A stretch of DNA of 55,090 nt. Origin: Zygnema cylindricum (lineage: Eukaryota > Streptophyta > Zygnematophyceae > Zygnematales > Zygnemataceae). A program made the position numbers and the translations under genes. This document shows, piece by piece, positions 1-10,119 of this stretch (its first letter is position 1; each line of letters starts with the position of its first letter). The DNA is taken from positions 264,330 to 319,419 of the forward strand of contig JBBHKE010002769.1 of the NCBI GenBank assembly GCA_037447655.1, read 5' to 3'. Below the pieces are notes generated by a model. That model saw nothing but the letters and a program-made list of their open reading frames with translations. It ran no database searches and was not told the DNA's origin.

Positions 1-160
1 CCCAACTCTAGCGCTTTGCCTTTGCGTCTCCTGTCCGATCGACGTGAAATGGCATTGGAATCTTCAGACCCCTGCAAAAAAAAATACGTATCGGACAAAA
101 ACGGACAAAACAAAACAAATTGTGTACTTCTCCTCGTCGTACTGAGCGCAAACGGACAAA

Positions 161-1550
161 ACCATAATTGTTCAAACCGTATTTTACTCACGATTCAATC
201 GCGCGAATTACACGTTAGTAATGCATTGAACGCTTTTAAAAAATAGTTAAAGTTGTTAATGATTTTGTCTCCGTACTATTCCGTACATGTAAAAAAAAAA
301 TCGTACGATCGTACAGAATTAAACTTACCGAGCGCAAATGGTGCAACACTGCACATGTAACAGTAATAGCGGATCGAACTTGTTTATAAATGGGTATTTA
401 GGTGTTATGATTATAGAGTACTAAAATTGGTAGACGTCCGCGAAAGAATCACGCTATTTGGAGTTATATTTTAAAAGTTATAGCGATGGGTGTATTTAGG
501 TGACATCGTGGGGTCTAAATAACAAGTGGGTATCATTGAAACGGGTTAAGGGTCAAATTAGTACCGAAATTACGTGCGTACGTTTCATAAAGTTCTAATG
601 AAACGTTTAGTATGCACGGTGCTTCGTTTCGTACAAATTTTAGTACGAAACGTCACTTTCACTTAAGGGAATTTCGTAGGAGGTTTCGCGTGCGAAATTT
701 GTTAACGCACGCTCGTGCGAAGTCGCATTTCGGGTTGGCGCGCAATTTTGCACGTAAATGTTACTTAGTGAAACGTAACGTTTGATTGGTTAGTAAAGCG
801 CTAAGTAGTTAGTAAGAGATTTCGCACGTTTTTGCATTGGTCAGTCTGAGTCTTTGTTAATCAATGATTGGCCCAGGTAAAAGCCTGTTAAAACGGAGCG
901 TTGACTCTGGCCTGGCGAGTCCAGGGCGATGATGGATAAATAGTGAAGTGTAAGAGGAGAGTAGACATCTTTTCCTTTGGAAAAGTTTGTGGAAATTCCA
1001 GCTGATCTTGGTCCTGAGCGATTAATACCAAATTGGAGAAAAGGCATTTTTGCATTGAAATCTCTTACTAACTAAATAGTGTTTTAAGTAGTTAAGAGAT
1101 AGAATTATTAAGAGTGGAGAGTAGAGGAAACACTTCAAATTGAAGGGTTGAGCCACGAGGGCAAGAGACCAAGCTAATGTTATGTGGACAGAAGCTTCTT
1201 TTAATTTAAAGTTTATCCTTATGTGAGTGTTTTCCAATGTGGATGTGTATTTTCCAATGTGTGGAATGTGTGGTTGGAAATGTTTGTAGTAATGGGATTT
1301 TCTGAGAGGTAGGAGATCCTGTTACAGCACACGTCTCTTTTTGTAAGAGTCCGTACATTTCCGTAAAATTCCGTATATAGCCGTAAAATTCCGTACAACT
1401 TTTGTAACATTGCTGTTCAGTTTACCGGGCAGAAATTACTCCACGTTGTTTTGCGATTTCTTCAAAAATAACGAATTATACGCAAAAATCGGAAGAAATG
1501 AAAACATCACTTGATTTGAACAACAGTGGACAAAGCATAGCGATTCGTGT
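161..1550. repeat. Dispersed AT-rich repeat, copy A
   Basis: No gene is recognised here. Parts of this stretch recur in the same orientation near the other end of the window: about 161-300 resembles 49,620-49,760 (shared words include ttcaaaccgt, cattgaacg and ccgtactattccgtacatgt), and about 1,400-1,545 resembles 50,140-50,400 (gttcagttta, cgaattatacg, gaacaacag). The material at 340-1,340 is not shared and may be a later insertion. Within it, 560-830 is rich in short CG-containing palindromic words. The hAT-type element at 1,551 interrupts the repeat. The family is unassigned. Confidence 0.5.
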
Positions 1551-1779
1551 CAGAGGTCGCAAAAGTCAAAATTTAACATAACCGAAACCGACCGATTTTT
1601 TTTTCAAAATCTGTGTAACCGACGCCCGACCGAGTTATGTCACGCTCCAAAATTGTTAACCGTCAACCAACCGGCGTTAACGAAAATAAAAATTAACTGA
1701 ATCTCGATTTCTCGCGACTAAACGTGCCCGCCCGTAACCGAAAAAGTACAAAATTAACCAATGTACGACGTATGAATAA

Positions 1780-2515
1780 GGGTGAAGTTCCATCAAGCGA
1801 AAAGTGGCGTTTTTACAGAAATCCGCGACTCTCCGTACCAAATCGTACAACCTATTTTGTTTTTATACGAAAAACAACATTACAGAGAATCTTGCCGATA
1901 CTCTCCGAAGGCCTTGGAGGTAATACTGGTCGTCGGATGTTCATCTGCGAGGAGTTCACTTCAATTTTCTCTGTTACACTCAACCCACCTCGAGGAGGTG
2001 GGTTGGCATATACAGAAAAAAAAAGTTGTGACACGGTGGACAATTAAGTTACGTGTCATGATGGAAAACCAACGAAAAATCTTAAGATTTGCACATGACA
2101 CACGGTTTCCAAAATTTAACCGAAAATAAAAACGAAATTTCGTAACATTCCCTCGTCACGTTATTTTCAATAACTTTTGTTCGTCACACTATTTCTCTCA
2201 AAGGACTTTCATTATGTTCGAAAACTGAAACCCTAAAAAATGAGCTGGATTACAGACTGGTGTCTCCAAAATGCATAAAAGTTTTGTCGTATGATTAATT
2301 CGTACGCAGTTACATGGTACGCAAGTCAAGATTTGAAGTTAAATTTGTCGGTGCTAAAAATCTGAAAGATATTCAATATCGGATCGTAGCTTGCGTGGCG
2401 CTAGTCAATTTAAAACACGTGGCTTACAGACTCTACGTGATGGAACTTCGACTCAATCGACCCGGTTTGTAGAGTTTGCCGTACAATTACAGAAACGTAT
2501 GATGGAACTTCACCC
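1780..2515. mobile_element. PIF/Harbinger-type MITE nested in the hAT-type element
   Basis: The 736-bp element has 16-bp perfect terminal inverted repeats, GGGTGAAGTTCCATCA at the left and its complement at the right. Directly outside are TAA at 1,777-1,779 and TAA at 2,516-2,518, a 3-bp target duplication. The related uninterrupted hAT copy at 40.5 kb reads straight through the insertion site, which confirms both edges. TAA/TTA duplications with G-rich ends are typical of PIF/Harbinger. No transposase is encoded. Confidence 0.85.
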
Positions 2516-2548
2516 TAAGCCAATAATTACGATTTGTCGCGTTCCCTA

Positions 2549-2745
2549 AGATTTGCGAAATGAATAGTGTTACTACCGTGTCAGATTTGCGACGCTTTGT
2601 CGCGTTCTCTAAGATTTGCGAAATAAATAGTGTACTACCGTGTCAGATTTTGCCACGCTTTGTCGCGTTCCCTGTGATTTGCGAAATGAATAGCGTTACT
2701 ACAATACCGTGTCAGATTTGCGACGCTAATCATGATGTCACGTAA
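2549..2745. repeat. Subterminal tandem repeats of the hAT family (~62-bp unit)
   Basis: Three degenerate units begin with gatttgcgaaat(g/a)aatag and contain gtcagatt(t)tgc(g/c)acgctttgtcgcgtt. Matching arrays lie at 12,390-12,450 (one unit) and, inverted, at 40,360-40,545. Subterminal short repeats of this sort are usual transposase-binding regions in hAT elements. That role is inferred here. Confidence 0.7.
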
Positions 2746-2769
2746 TTCCACGATACCAAAGAGTACAAA

Positions 2770-2875
2770 ATATTATGACGTTTTCACTACGCGGTTTGTA
2801 AAAACGCATTGTGTTAAAACGTACAGTTTCACGTCATTATGACGTTTGCACTGCGCGGTTTGTGAAAACGCAGGT
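2770..2875. repeat. Direct duplication of a ~38-bp segment
   Basis: A segment with attatgacgtt, cactacgcggtttgtaaaaacgca appears at about 2,772 and again at about 2,838 with a few substitutions. It adjoins the truncated end of the hAT-type element. No other content is recognised here. Confidence 0.55.
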
Positions 2876-2974
2876 ACATCATAACGGCATGTATTAAATC
2901 GTTTTTTGTACTTTTTTCATTAATAAGGTACAGTTTTGTACGTTAGCCACACTATTTAAAATGGCACTATATTA

Positions 2975-3529
2975 CACCGCCAATCGCTATTAGCGTAGAA
3001 GTTTCTTTGGCGTATAATAATAATTACCGTGGTTTACGCTAATTAAGAATTTGAAAAATTTGAAAAAAAACATACATTCTAATTGTTTAATAATTCTAAT
3101 TTGGGTCTTTGAAAAAAAAATGTCGGTCGCAAACATGCTTACACTAATATAGGTATTCGTACAAAATATGGCAAATCGTACACAAATCTTACGTTCACAC
3201 AGTGGAAACGTGGTTGTTGGGCAAATATGTGCGAACGTGATGTTTGACAACCAGATTATATCCTCTTTTTAGAGCGCATATTCTCATGCGTCTGTGGTTA
3301 CTTAAACTCATTAATTATACTTTTTCACTTAAAAAGGTACAATTTTGTACGGTCTGACACTTTCCGTACACCACACTAATTTAATGATGACTTACTTCCG
3401 TTTTGTACGGTACAAAAAAAATAATCCTAAATAGAGTAAAGAAAAAAATAGAATGAACTAGGCTAATGAAGAATAAAATAAAAAGGGGGACGGAATTAGC
3501 GTACACTACGCTAATAGCGATTGGCGGTG
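2975..3529. mobile_element. TIR element with TA target duplication (Tc1/mariner-like MITE)
   Basis: The 555-bp element has 24-bp perfect inverted ends that begin caccgccaatcgctattagc. It is flanked by TA at 2,973-2,974 and 3,530-3,531. It carries internal words (taaaaaggtacaa, gtacggtc) shared with the larger relatives at 21,333 and 50,646, so it belongs to the same broad family. It has no coding capacity. Assignment to Tc1/mariner rests only on the TA duplication. Confidence 0.8.
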
Positions 3530-3659
3530 TAGAGTTGTTGACGCTGATTGAAAGTGTACCTTGAATAATGTAAAGAAAAATTTAGAGTTATTTACTCTTT
3601 TTAAGGTTTTTGGGTCAAGATTCGTGGTGACGGAATTAGCTTTAATAACGCTAATTACG

Positions 3660-3826
3660 ATTCGCACAGTAGCGTAAATGGAAAATTATGATTAATAATA
3701 CTATTTAATGCAAGGAGACGTGGCAGGTTATGGTCCACGTATTTAAATAATGTTGTTAACTATATTTTGTGTTTTTCGGCTATAAGTAGTAGCGACTTAT
3801 TAATACTAATAACAATGAGTGGTGTA
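3660..3826. repeat. MITE fragment (one recognisable end)
   Basis: The right end reads aacaatgagtggtgta, matching the end of the MITE at 17,315-17,512. The inner motif gcaaggagacgtggcagg is shared with 17,400-17,460 (inverted) and 20,610-20,640. No clean left terminus can be paired with it. The rest of 3,530-4,030 contains nothing else recognisable. Confidence 0.5.
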
Positions 3827-4029
3827 GTGGTACATCTCCCTTTGCAAAAAAACAGCTCGCGTACCTCTTATTTTTACTATTTTGTCTTTTTGCAATCTCC
3901 CTTTACGAATATTTTTTTTCCTCGAAAATCACCTCCTTCAAGGGATTTGTTCCTAATTTTGCGTGTAACTCTTATATTAATGCTTAAACCCTTATGTTAA
4001 TGTTTATTCTCTCGCAAATCTATTTTTTT

Positions 4030-4298
4030 CGCTACAATTTTCGGACGGTTTTTCTTTCGACTACGATACTATGTTATGAATGATGCAAAAAAGTTAAATT
4101 TTCAATTGTGTATGTTTTAAAAAAAAGTTTTCACATAGAATATCAATTGACAAAAAACACATTCGCTACAATTTTCGGACGGTTTTTCTTTCGACTACAA
4201 TATTATGTTATGAATTATGCAAAAAAGTTAAATTTTCAATTATGTATGTTTAAAAAAAAAAGTTTTCACATAGAAAATCAATTGACAAAAAACACATT
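4030..4298. repeat. Tandem duplication, period 134 bp
   Basis: Two copies begin cgctacaattttcggacgg (at 4,030 and 4,164) and end gacaaaaaacacatt (at 4,163 and 4,298). They differ by a handful of substitutions and one A-run length change. The stretch from 4,299 to 4,635 is A-rich with no recognised feature. Confidence 0.9.
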
Positions 4299-4639
4299 GT
4301 GATGAGCAAAAAAAACATAAAATACTTTGTAGCATCAAATATAGAAATAAACAAATAACAACCCCGTTTAATTTTCGACTCTATTGTACAAATTCTCAAC
4401 CTCAAACTTAAAACTACACAAAAATCTATAAATCTAAATTTGGTATACATACGACGCTTTGGTAATTTGATAAAAATAAGCAATTCGGTTTAAAAAAAAA
4501 TAAAAATAACACTATAAATTTTGTGAAGTACAACAAAAATTTCAAATGAAAAAAAAACATGATAACTAATACTAAAAAATAACAATAATTAGAAAACAAA
4601 ACAAAATAAAAAACTATGCATTTAAAAGATCTCGGTTGG

Positions 4640-4795
4640 ATTTAACACACAAAAAATCACTAACAATTGAAGCAGCTAGTGAGCTCCTCTTTTTTGTTAA
4701 CGTGTTCCCGACATCCGAAAAATTGCATTCGGACATGGAGCTAGAAGCCGGAATAGCTAGAATAGATCTAGCAACACCGCCTAGGATAGGAAATC
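4640..4795 (-). pseudogene. hAT transposase, C-terminal dimerisation domain (separated fragment)
   Basis: Read on the minus strand, this segment gives FPILGGVARSILAIPASSS, then NFSDVGN and KKRSSLAAS. This is the hAT C-terminal dimerisation pattern (hydrophobic start, IPASS, FS..G, a basic residue and S-L). The usual glutamate-arginine before FS is altered. The coding segment stops exactly at the copia target duplication at 4,791-4,795. The rest of the same transposase resumes beyond the copia element at 11.4 kb on the same strand. It is therefore one hAT gene split by a retrotransposon. Confidence 0.8.
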
Positions 4796-5770
4796 TGCAA
4801 TTATGTGTCCTCCATTGGACTACAGAATTTAGGAAGCCTCTAGATAGTTATTAACTAACCCACTTTCAATGGCAACCACTGCTACCCAAGCAGACAAGAA
4901 AACAATGTGACTGCACCCCTGTGCAGCATAAACTCCCTTGAGTCCGTAGAAAAAAATATATCTGAAAACGCCCAACCAGGCGATAAGTTATTAGGCAGTA
5001 AAAATGCCAATTTGTACAAACTCTGCCTACCAAAATTTTCTAAGTCCTGATTCCCTCAAATAACTCCTATCTGCTAAAGTACGGACCAATCAGAATACTG
5101 TACCGTACCAAAAAGTACTACTGCCGGTGTACTTTTTGTACGGCCTATGTATGACAAGGCTATTAAGCGGACGCGTGTCCACTTTTCCCGTACGTTCCTT
5201 AAAATTCTCGCGACCAAATGTTATCTCTCCACGTGGCGCCAGGTCATGCCACGTCACTAAACGCCAAAGTGACCATTACGGGATCCCGACGATGATGTGC
5301 GCCGCCAGGTATGAACTGACATTAAATATCGTCCATCGAAACAAATGCCAGATTTATTTGTTTCGTGCGGGATCCAGTCCGCACTTAATTTATCCTGTTC
5401 TATGATGTTACATTTACATTCCAGTTAATCGGTTTAGGGGACGTAACATACTTTAAATATGATTCACACCCTATATACTCTAGCAAACATGTACGACAAA
5501 CTGGTTAGAGCGGACGGCTACGCCACGCTTTACCGGTCGGGGGTTCAAGTCTTGCTGGACTCAACCTTTTTGTACAGAGTGACTTAAGGTCACTCTCTAA
5601 CCCTGTCTATGGAGCTGAGGCAGCCATGGCTCCATCACTCTCTCTCTCCTCCTGTGACTACAACAAGTATATGGGTGAGAGAGAAGAGATGAAGACAAGT
5701 TGCATGCATGTTTATTTTTACGCTAATATATTAAGACCTAGAAAATACTCAAAAACTATTTATTTCAACA
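4796..5770 (-). repeat. copia-1 3' LTR
   Basis: This 975-bp LTR has TG...CA ends and AAATC directly outside. It contains a perfect CCACGTGGCGCC motif at 5,229-5,240 and an antisense tRNA-like segment at 5,491-5,571. The copy at 10,120-11,115 aligns along its whole length. Confidence 0.93.
5491..5571 (+). other. tRNA-like segment inside LTR, antisense to copia-1
   Basis: Plus-strand reading gives ctggttagagcgg (D-loop and D-stem 3' half), a possible anticodon-like arm gacgg...ccggtc with an over-long loop of about 15 bases, and gggggttcaagtc, a near-perfect Pol III B box. A T5 run at 5,567-5,571 follows about 20 bases later. A normal acceptor stem is not evident, so this is a tRNA-derived or tRNA-mimicking segment and not a credible tRNA gene. 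The other LTR keeps the same architecture. Confidence 0.55.
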
Positions 5771-5947
5771 CTCCCTTTATTTTCTAGTCTAATTTTGTTT
5801 TTTCTTTCAACCCGCATTTTTCCCGACAATATTTTAATTTAGGAGAGGGCACAGGTTTGGTCATCATGTCAACCACCATTTCTTCATCAAGTCTATACAC
5901 AAGATTTAAAATTTTATATTCAACTTTTTCTCTCACGAAGCTTAATC

Positions 5948-7350
5948 TTATGTCCATATGTTTTGCTTTGAAATGTTGTTTTGGATTGGCTGCAATTGCA
6001 ATTCAGCTTGATTATCGCAAAAGACATCATGCACTCCCACCTTCATATATCCCAGTTCTTGCAACAATGACTTCACCCACATTAGTTCTTTTACAGCAGC
6101 ACAAGACGCCATATACTCAGCCTCCATAGTAGACTCAGCAACCAGCTTTTGTTGCTTAATGCTCCAACAGCAAGCACCTTCCTCCACATACAAAACATAT
6201 CCAGTAGTGCATCTTTTGAGAGGTTTATCCCCATAATTGGCATCACTCCAAGTGGTGATACCAGTGTGCTCCCCTCCCAAATGCAACCATAATTCTCTGG
6301 TTCCAACCAGATATCTCATGACTCTCTTGGCTGCCTCCCAATCCCTCTTGCTACGATCGTTAAGACTCATACTGAGGACTCTTACTGTTGCAGCTACGTC
6401 CGGCCTTGTACAATTTATAAAGTAGATTAAACTTCCTACGACCTGTTTGTAAGTAATAGACTTCATAAACTCTCTCTCCTTAAACTCATCTGATCATCTA
6501 AGATTATCACTCCTCCTTCTACACTCCCATCACTTACTTTCTTCAAGTCCATGGGAGTGGTACAACTATTAGCTTTCTCTATTTGAAATTTCTAAAACAT
6601 ATTTCCTATTGTTTCTTTCTGAGTGAGTCTTATGATCCTCTTCCCCCTATCCCTTTCCATTTGAATTCCCAAAATATATTTTGCCTCCCCTAAATCTTTC
6701 ATGTCAAATCTGCTTCGAAGATCTTTCTTCATTTTATTGATCTTTTCCAAAGACTTACTTAACACCAGTAGATCATCCACATAAATTGCAATAAAGATTA
6801 CACCATTCTCAACTTCAAACATATAAATAGAATGGTCAGAACTGATCATGATATATCCTATACCAGTAAGACTCTCATCTAGTTTCTTATTCTAATGTCG
6901 AGGAGCTTGCTTAAGACCATATAATGACTTTATGAGCCTACAGACTTTGCTTTCTTCCCCATTCTCCACAAACCCTTTCGATTTCCGCATGAAGATTTCT
7001 TCTTCTAGCTCACCATTGAGGAAGGCGGTCTTAATGTCCATCTGATGAATTTCGATGTCTTCCGCTGCTGCCAGACTAAAGAGAATCCTTACTGATGGGA
7101 ACCGAACAACTGGAGCAAATTTCTCCTCATAGTCAATTCATTCCTTTTGGGTGGACCCTTTTGCTACCAAACAAGCCTTGTATCTTTCAATGGTATTATC
7201 TGGGTTCAGTTTTTGTTTAAATACCCATTTACTGCTAATAGGTTTTCTGTCTGGAGGACAATCTGCTACCTCCCAAGTATTTGCTTCCATGATGGAGGCC
7301 ATCTCATCATTTATGGCTCTAATCCATCTGTCCTTTTCTGGGTTGTTCAC
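5948..7350 (-). pseudogene. copia-1 reverse transcriptase and RNase H region
   Basis: On the minus strand the order is: the RT start (TWEVADCPPDRKPISSKWVF, about 7,270-7,210), the active-site segment YVDDLLVLSK with the D-D pair (about 6,780), DMKDLGEAKYILGI (about 6,700), and RNase H with SDANYGDKPL, CCWSIKQQK and STMEAEYMA (about 6,260-6,100). These are conserved copia pol motifs. The frame changes at least between 7,138 and 6,849 and between 6,592 and 6,466, so no single polyprotein can be read. Confidence 0.92.
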
Positions 7351-7584
7351 AGCCTCTAGGTATGACTGAGGCTCATTAGGATAAGATAGCTTAGCTACCT
7401 TACGAGCAGCTTGTTTCTCCTATATGCTTTTGCTGCTCTTTCTTCCTCCCTCAAACTCTGAGGTTGGAATAGAGGGAAGTCTTGGGTTTCTCTTTATCGT
7501 CTCATCATCTCCCCAATCCATGGAAGTCGAGTCTGGTTCCTCCACTTCTGTCTCCTCGAAGTCCATAGGAATATGTGAGGTGTC

Positions 7585-9332
7585 CTACAACTCTCTTGTT
7601 TCTTGGACCTCCCCTGAATCTGCAATCACTGTCTCTCTCATGTCCTTTTCAGGAAAAACAAAGTTCTCCTCACTTTCAGACTGAAACCTGATTCTTATCT
7701 TTTTGGTATATTTGAAGGGGTCAATTGACTTTCCTTCATCCATAACATCTAGGTGTTTTACCAAAATGATATCTTGCTTTGCTAAGTCATAGACTCTATA
7801 TCCTTTGACATCCTCATCATATCCTACGAAATATCCGGGTTTTCCCTCACCATCAAGTTTCCAGTTTTTCTTATCCGTATCTAGACTGTAAACTTGGCTA
7901 CCAAATACTTTAAAGTGAGAGATATCCCGTTTCCTTCGAACCCATCTCACATAAGGTGTCATACCTTAGACTGCTGAGGTAAGGACTCTATTCTTAATAT
8001 AGTTGGCACAGTTCATGGCTTCTGCCCAAAATCTGTTTCGTATTTTCTTGTCAACCAACATACCGCTTACACTATCTCCTAGTGTTCGGTTTAACCTCTC
8101 AGCTACTCCATTTTGCTCTGGATTATATGGTACAGTTTTTTGGTGTTGAACTCCCTCATCTCTCAAGTATTCCTCAAACTGGTTAGAGGTATATTCTCTT
8201 CGTTATCACTCCTTATTCTTTTAATGGGGGTTCCATGCAACTTCTCACTCCAGGCTTTATATTCTTTGAAGTAAGTTGGTGTTTTAGACTTGGTTTTTTG
8301 GAAGTAGACTCTAGAATATCTGGACCAGTCATCAGTAATTGTCAACATACACCTCTTCCCTCCAACTAAGGGTACCCTTGTTGTTCCCCAAATATTTGTG
8401 TTGATTAAATCAAGTATCTTCTCTCCTCTATATGTGGCGGCTTTAGGAAAAGGAAGTTTGTGAGCCTTTCCTTAGGCACAGCCACTACAATCATCCACCA
8501 TTTCATTGTCACTTAATTGAATGCCTTTCACTACACCAAGCTTCTTCATTTCCCTCAACCTATCAAAATGCACATGCCCCAACCGCTTATGCCAAATCAT
8601 CAACTTTGGGACACCAACATAATAAGCATTATTCTTTTCATTACTCAGGTTAAGCCTAAACATTCCTTAGCTACCCTTATCTGCAGTGAAGTAAACCTCA
8701 TCCCCATACTTAGCTGTAAAGACTCCCTTTCTACTGAAGGTATCAAATTCTTTGTCATCTAAAACAGAAGTAGAGACAAGATTTTTACTCAGCTGAGGAA
8801 TATAGAGCACATCTGAGAAAGTGAGTATAGAAGTCTTACCCTCCACTAAGACTTTTAGATCTACTTATTCCACTAGATTTGTAGTAACCACTCTCCCATC
8901 CCCATACTCTATTTCTACAGTAGGGATTTTCCTTAGCTTAGTGAAGAGGTCCTTATAACGACACATATGTATGGATGCACTTGAGTCGATGATCCATCCT
9001 TCATGTGGAGCTTCCCGAATTGCTTCAAGGGCACACTTCTGTCTCTGAGGGATCTCCTTCTCCTCCTGACTCTCGTGAAGAACGAGCTCCCCATCCTCCT
9101 CAGAGGACTTGTCTTCGGTTTCTCCTGTCACCTTTGTGACCAAAAGTGTCTTTTTCTTCCCTCCGGAAGAACCCCCTCCATGATTCTCTTGGAGCCTCAG
9201 CTCTGACAGCTTGACACAATCTGCGATGAAGTGTCCGACTTTTTGCAAAAATGACATAAGCCCTTTCGGGGCCTTGGTCCTCCTAGCTGAACTCTTTCTC
9301 CTTTGTATGACTTTTTCGGATCTAGTCTCCAC
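7585..9332 (-). pseudogene. copia-1 zinc knuckle, protease and integrase region
   Basis: Reading down the minus strand: a damaged zinc knuckle (GHFIADC at about 9,215, first cysteines lost), a protease site WIIDSSASIHM where the catalytic D-S-G has become D-S-S, the pre-integrase HHCC segment IWHKRLGHVHFDRL with C-x-x-C, the integrase core around 8,350-8,000 including NPEQNGVAERLNRTL, and a C-terminal stretch with FKVFGSQVY and KPGYFVGYDEDVKGYRVYD (8-7.75 kb). Stops and frameshifts occur near 8,865, 8,472, 8,163 and 7,966. Confidence 0.9.
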
Positions 9333-9340
9333 CTGTCCCC

Positions 9341-9898
9341 TCAGGCGGCTAGAGCTTGAACGCTCTTTCCTCCTCTCTTGATTTCAATCGTGTTCTCCTG
9401 CAAAAGTATAATCAAGACCACTGTATTCCACGTCCATGAACTCTCAGTCATTCCCTGTACCCTGTATACTATATTCTCATACTCATCGGGTAACTTCATG
9501 ATGATAGTGTTAACCTTCATCTTCATTGTACCCGTCGATCCGGCACTCTCCGTCTCCATATACAAACAAGAAAGATCATTACAGTAGTCTAACATCTTTC
9601 CCCCTTTGTAAGTATAATTTCCCAACTTTTGCTCTACCAACTGGAGCTCTTGAATTGTACCTGCTCTATAGATCTCTATCAAACTCACCCACAACTCCTC
9701 GGCCTTGTAAACGTGAAGCTGGGGAGTTGCCAAAGCTTGTGTGAGGTATCTCAGAATGAAGTTCCTGGCAGCCATGTTGGTGTCTTCCCACATTTGAGTA
9801 TCGGTCTCCACGGTCTTCACGATCGCCGCACTGAGTGGTGTGGGAATAGGAGCAATAGGAGGAAGAGGTGTCTCCTTTTCTTTCCCTTTTTCGGACAC
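9341..9898 (-). pseudogene. copia-1 gag (capsid) region
   Basis: An open stretch of 185 codons on the minus strand contains hallmarks of copia Gag (UBN2-type): ARNFILRYL, ELWVSLIEIY, and a KLGNYTYKGGKMLDY segment that precedes the usual flexible-helix region, then a KLPDEYENIV motif. It begins about 220 bp inside the 5' LTR (right-hand LTR). It is joined in another frame to the zinc-knuckle part downstream, so the Gag-Pol reading frame is broken. Confidence 0.85.
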
Positions 9899-10119
9899 AC
9901 TGCTGTCCCCATCAATTTGCCTCCTCTGCTATAGCAGACGTTACTACAAAAAACCTTATTCCACCAAATCCCGGCGGTGTTCCTTGAGGTGGACGTTTCA
10001 CTTGTCCACTAACAATACCCCAGTATCGTTTTTCCCACAAAGCCCCTGTCATCATGGCTTCCGAATAGATAAACCCTGATCCATTGAAGTTGGGCACCCT
10101 AGAGGGTGGGCCCATAACC

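Larger units (their letters stand above)
1551..2765. mobile_element. Non-autonomous hAT-type element, one end missing
   Basis: The left end reads cagaggtcgcaaaagtc, the same terminal inverted repeat as in the complete copy at 39,998-40,790. The following 230 bases (words such as aaccgaccg, gcccgaccgagttatgtcacgc and cccgcccgtaaccgaaa) match that copy in inverted orientation. The subterminal gtgtcagatttgcgacgc repeats at 2,550-2,745 match it as well. Similarity stops near 2,765 and no right terminus is present, so the copy is truncated. A second element (1,780-2,515) sits inside it. Confidence 0.75.

Noticed and set aside
2549-2745. CRISPR-like repeat-spacer appearance
   Set aside because: Only three degenerate units; they are hAT subterminal repeats, present in other copies, in a eukaryotic nuclear sequence.
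5491-5571. Bona fide tRNA genes in the LTRs
   Set aside because: No proper 7-bp acceptor stem and anticodon loops are about twice the normal length; kept only as tRNA-like segments.
10090-10119. Assigning a specific tRNA primer to the copia-1 primer-binding site
   Set aside because: The position is right but the sequence beginning ggttatgggccc could not be matched to a particular tRNA 3' end with certainty.
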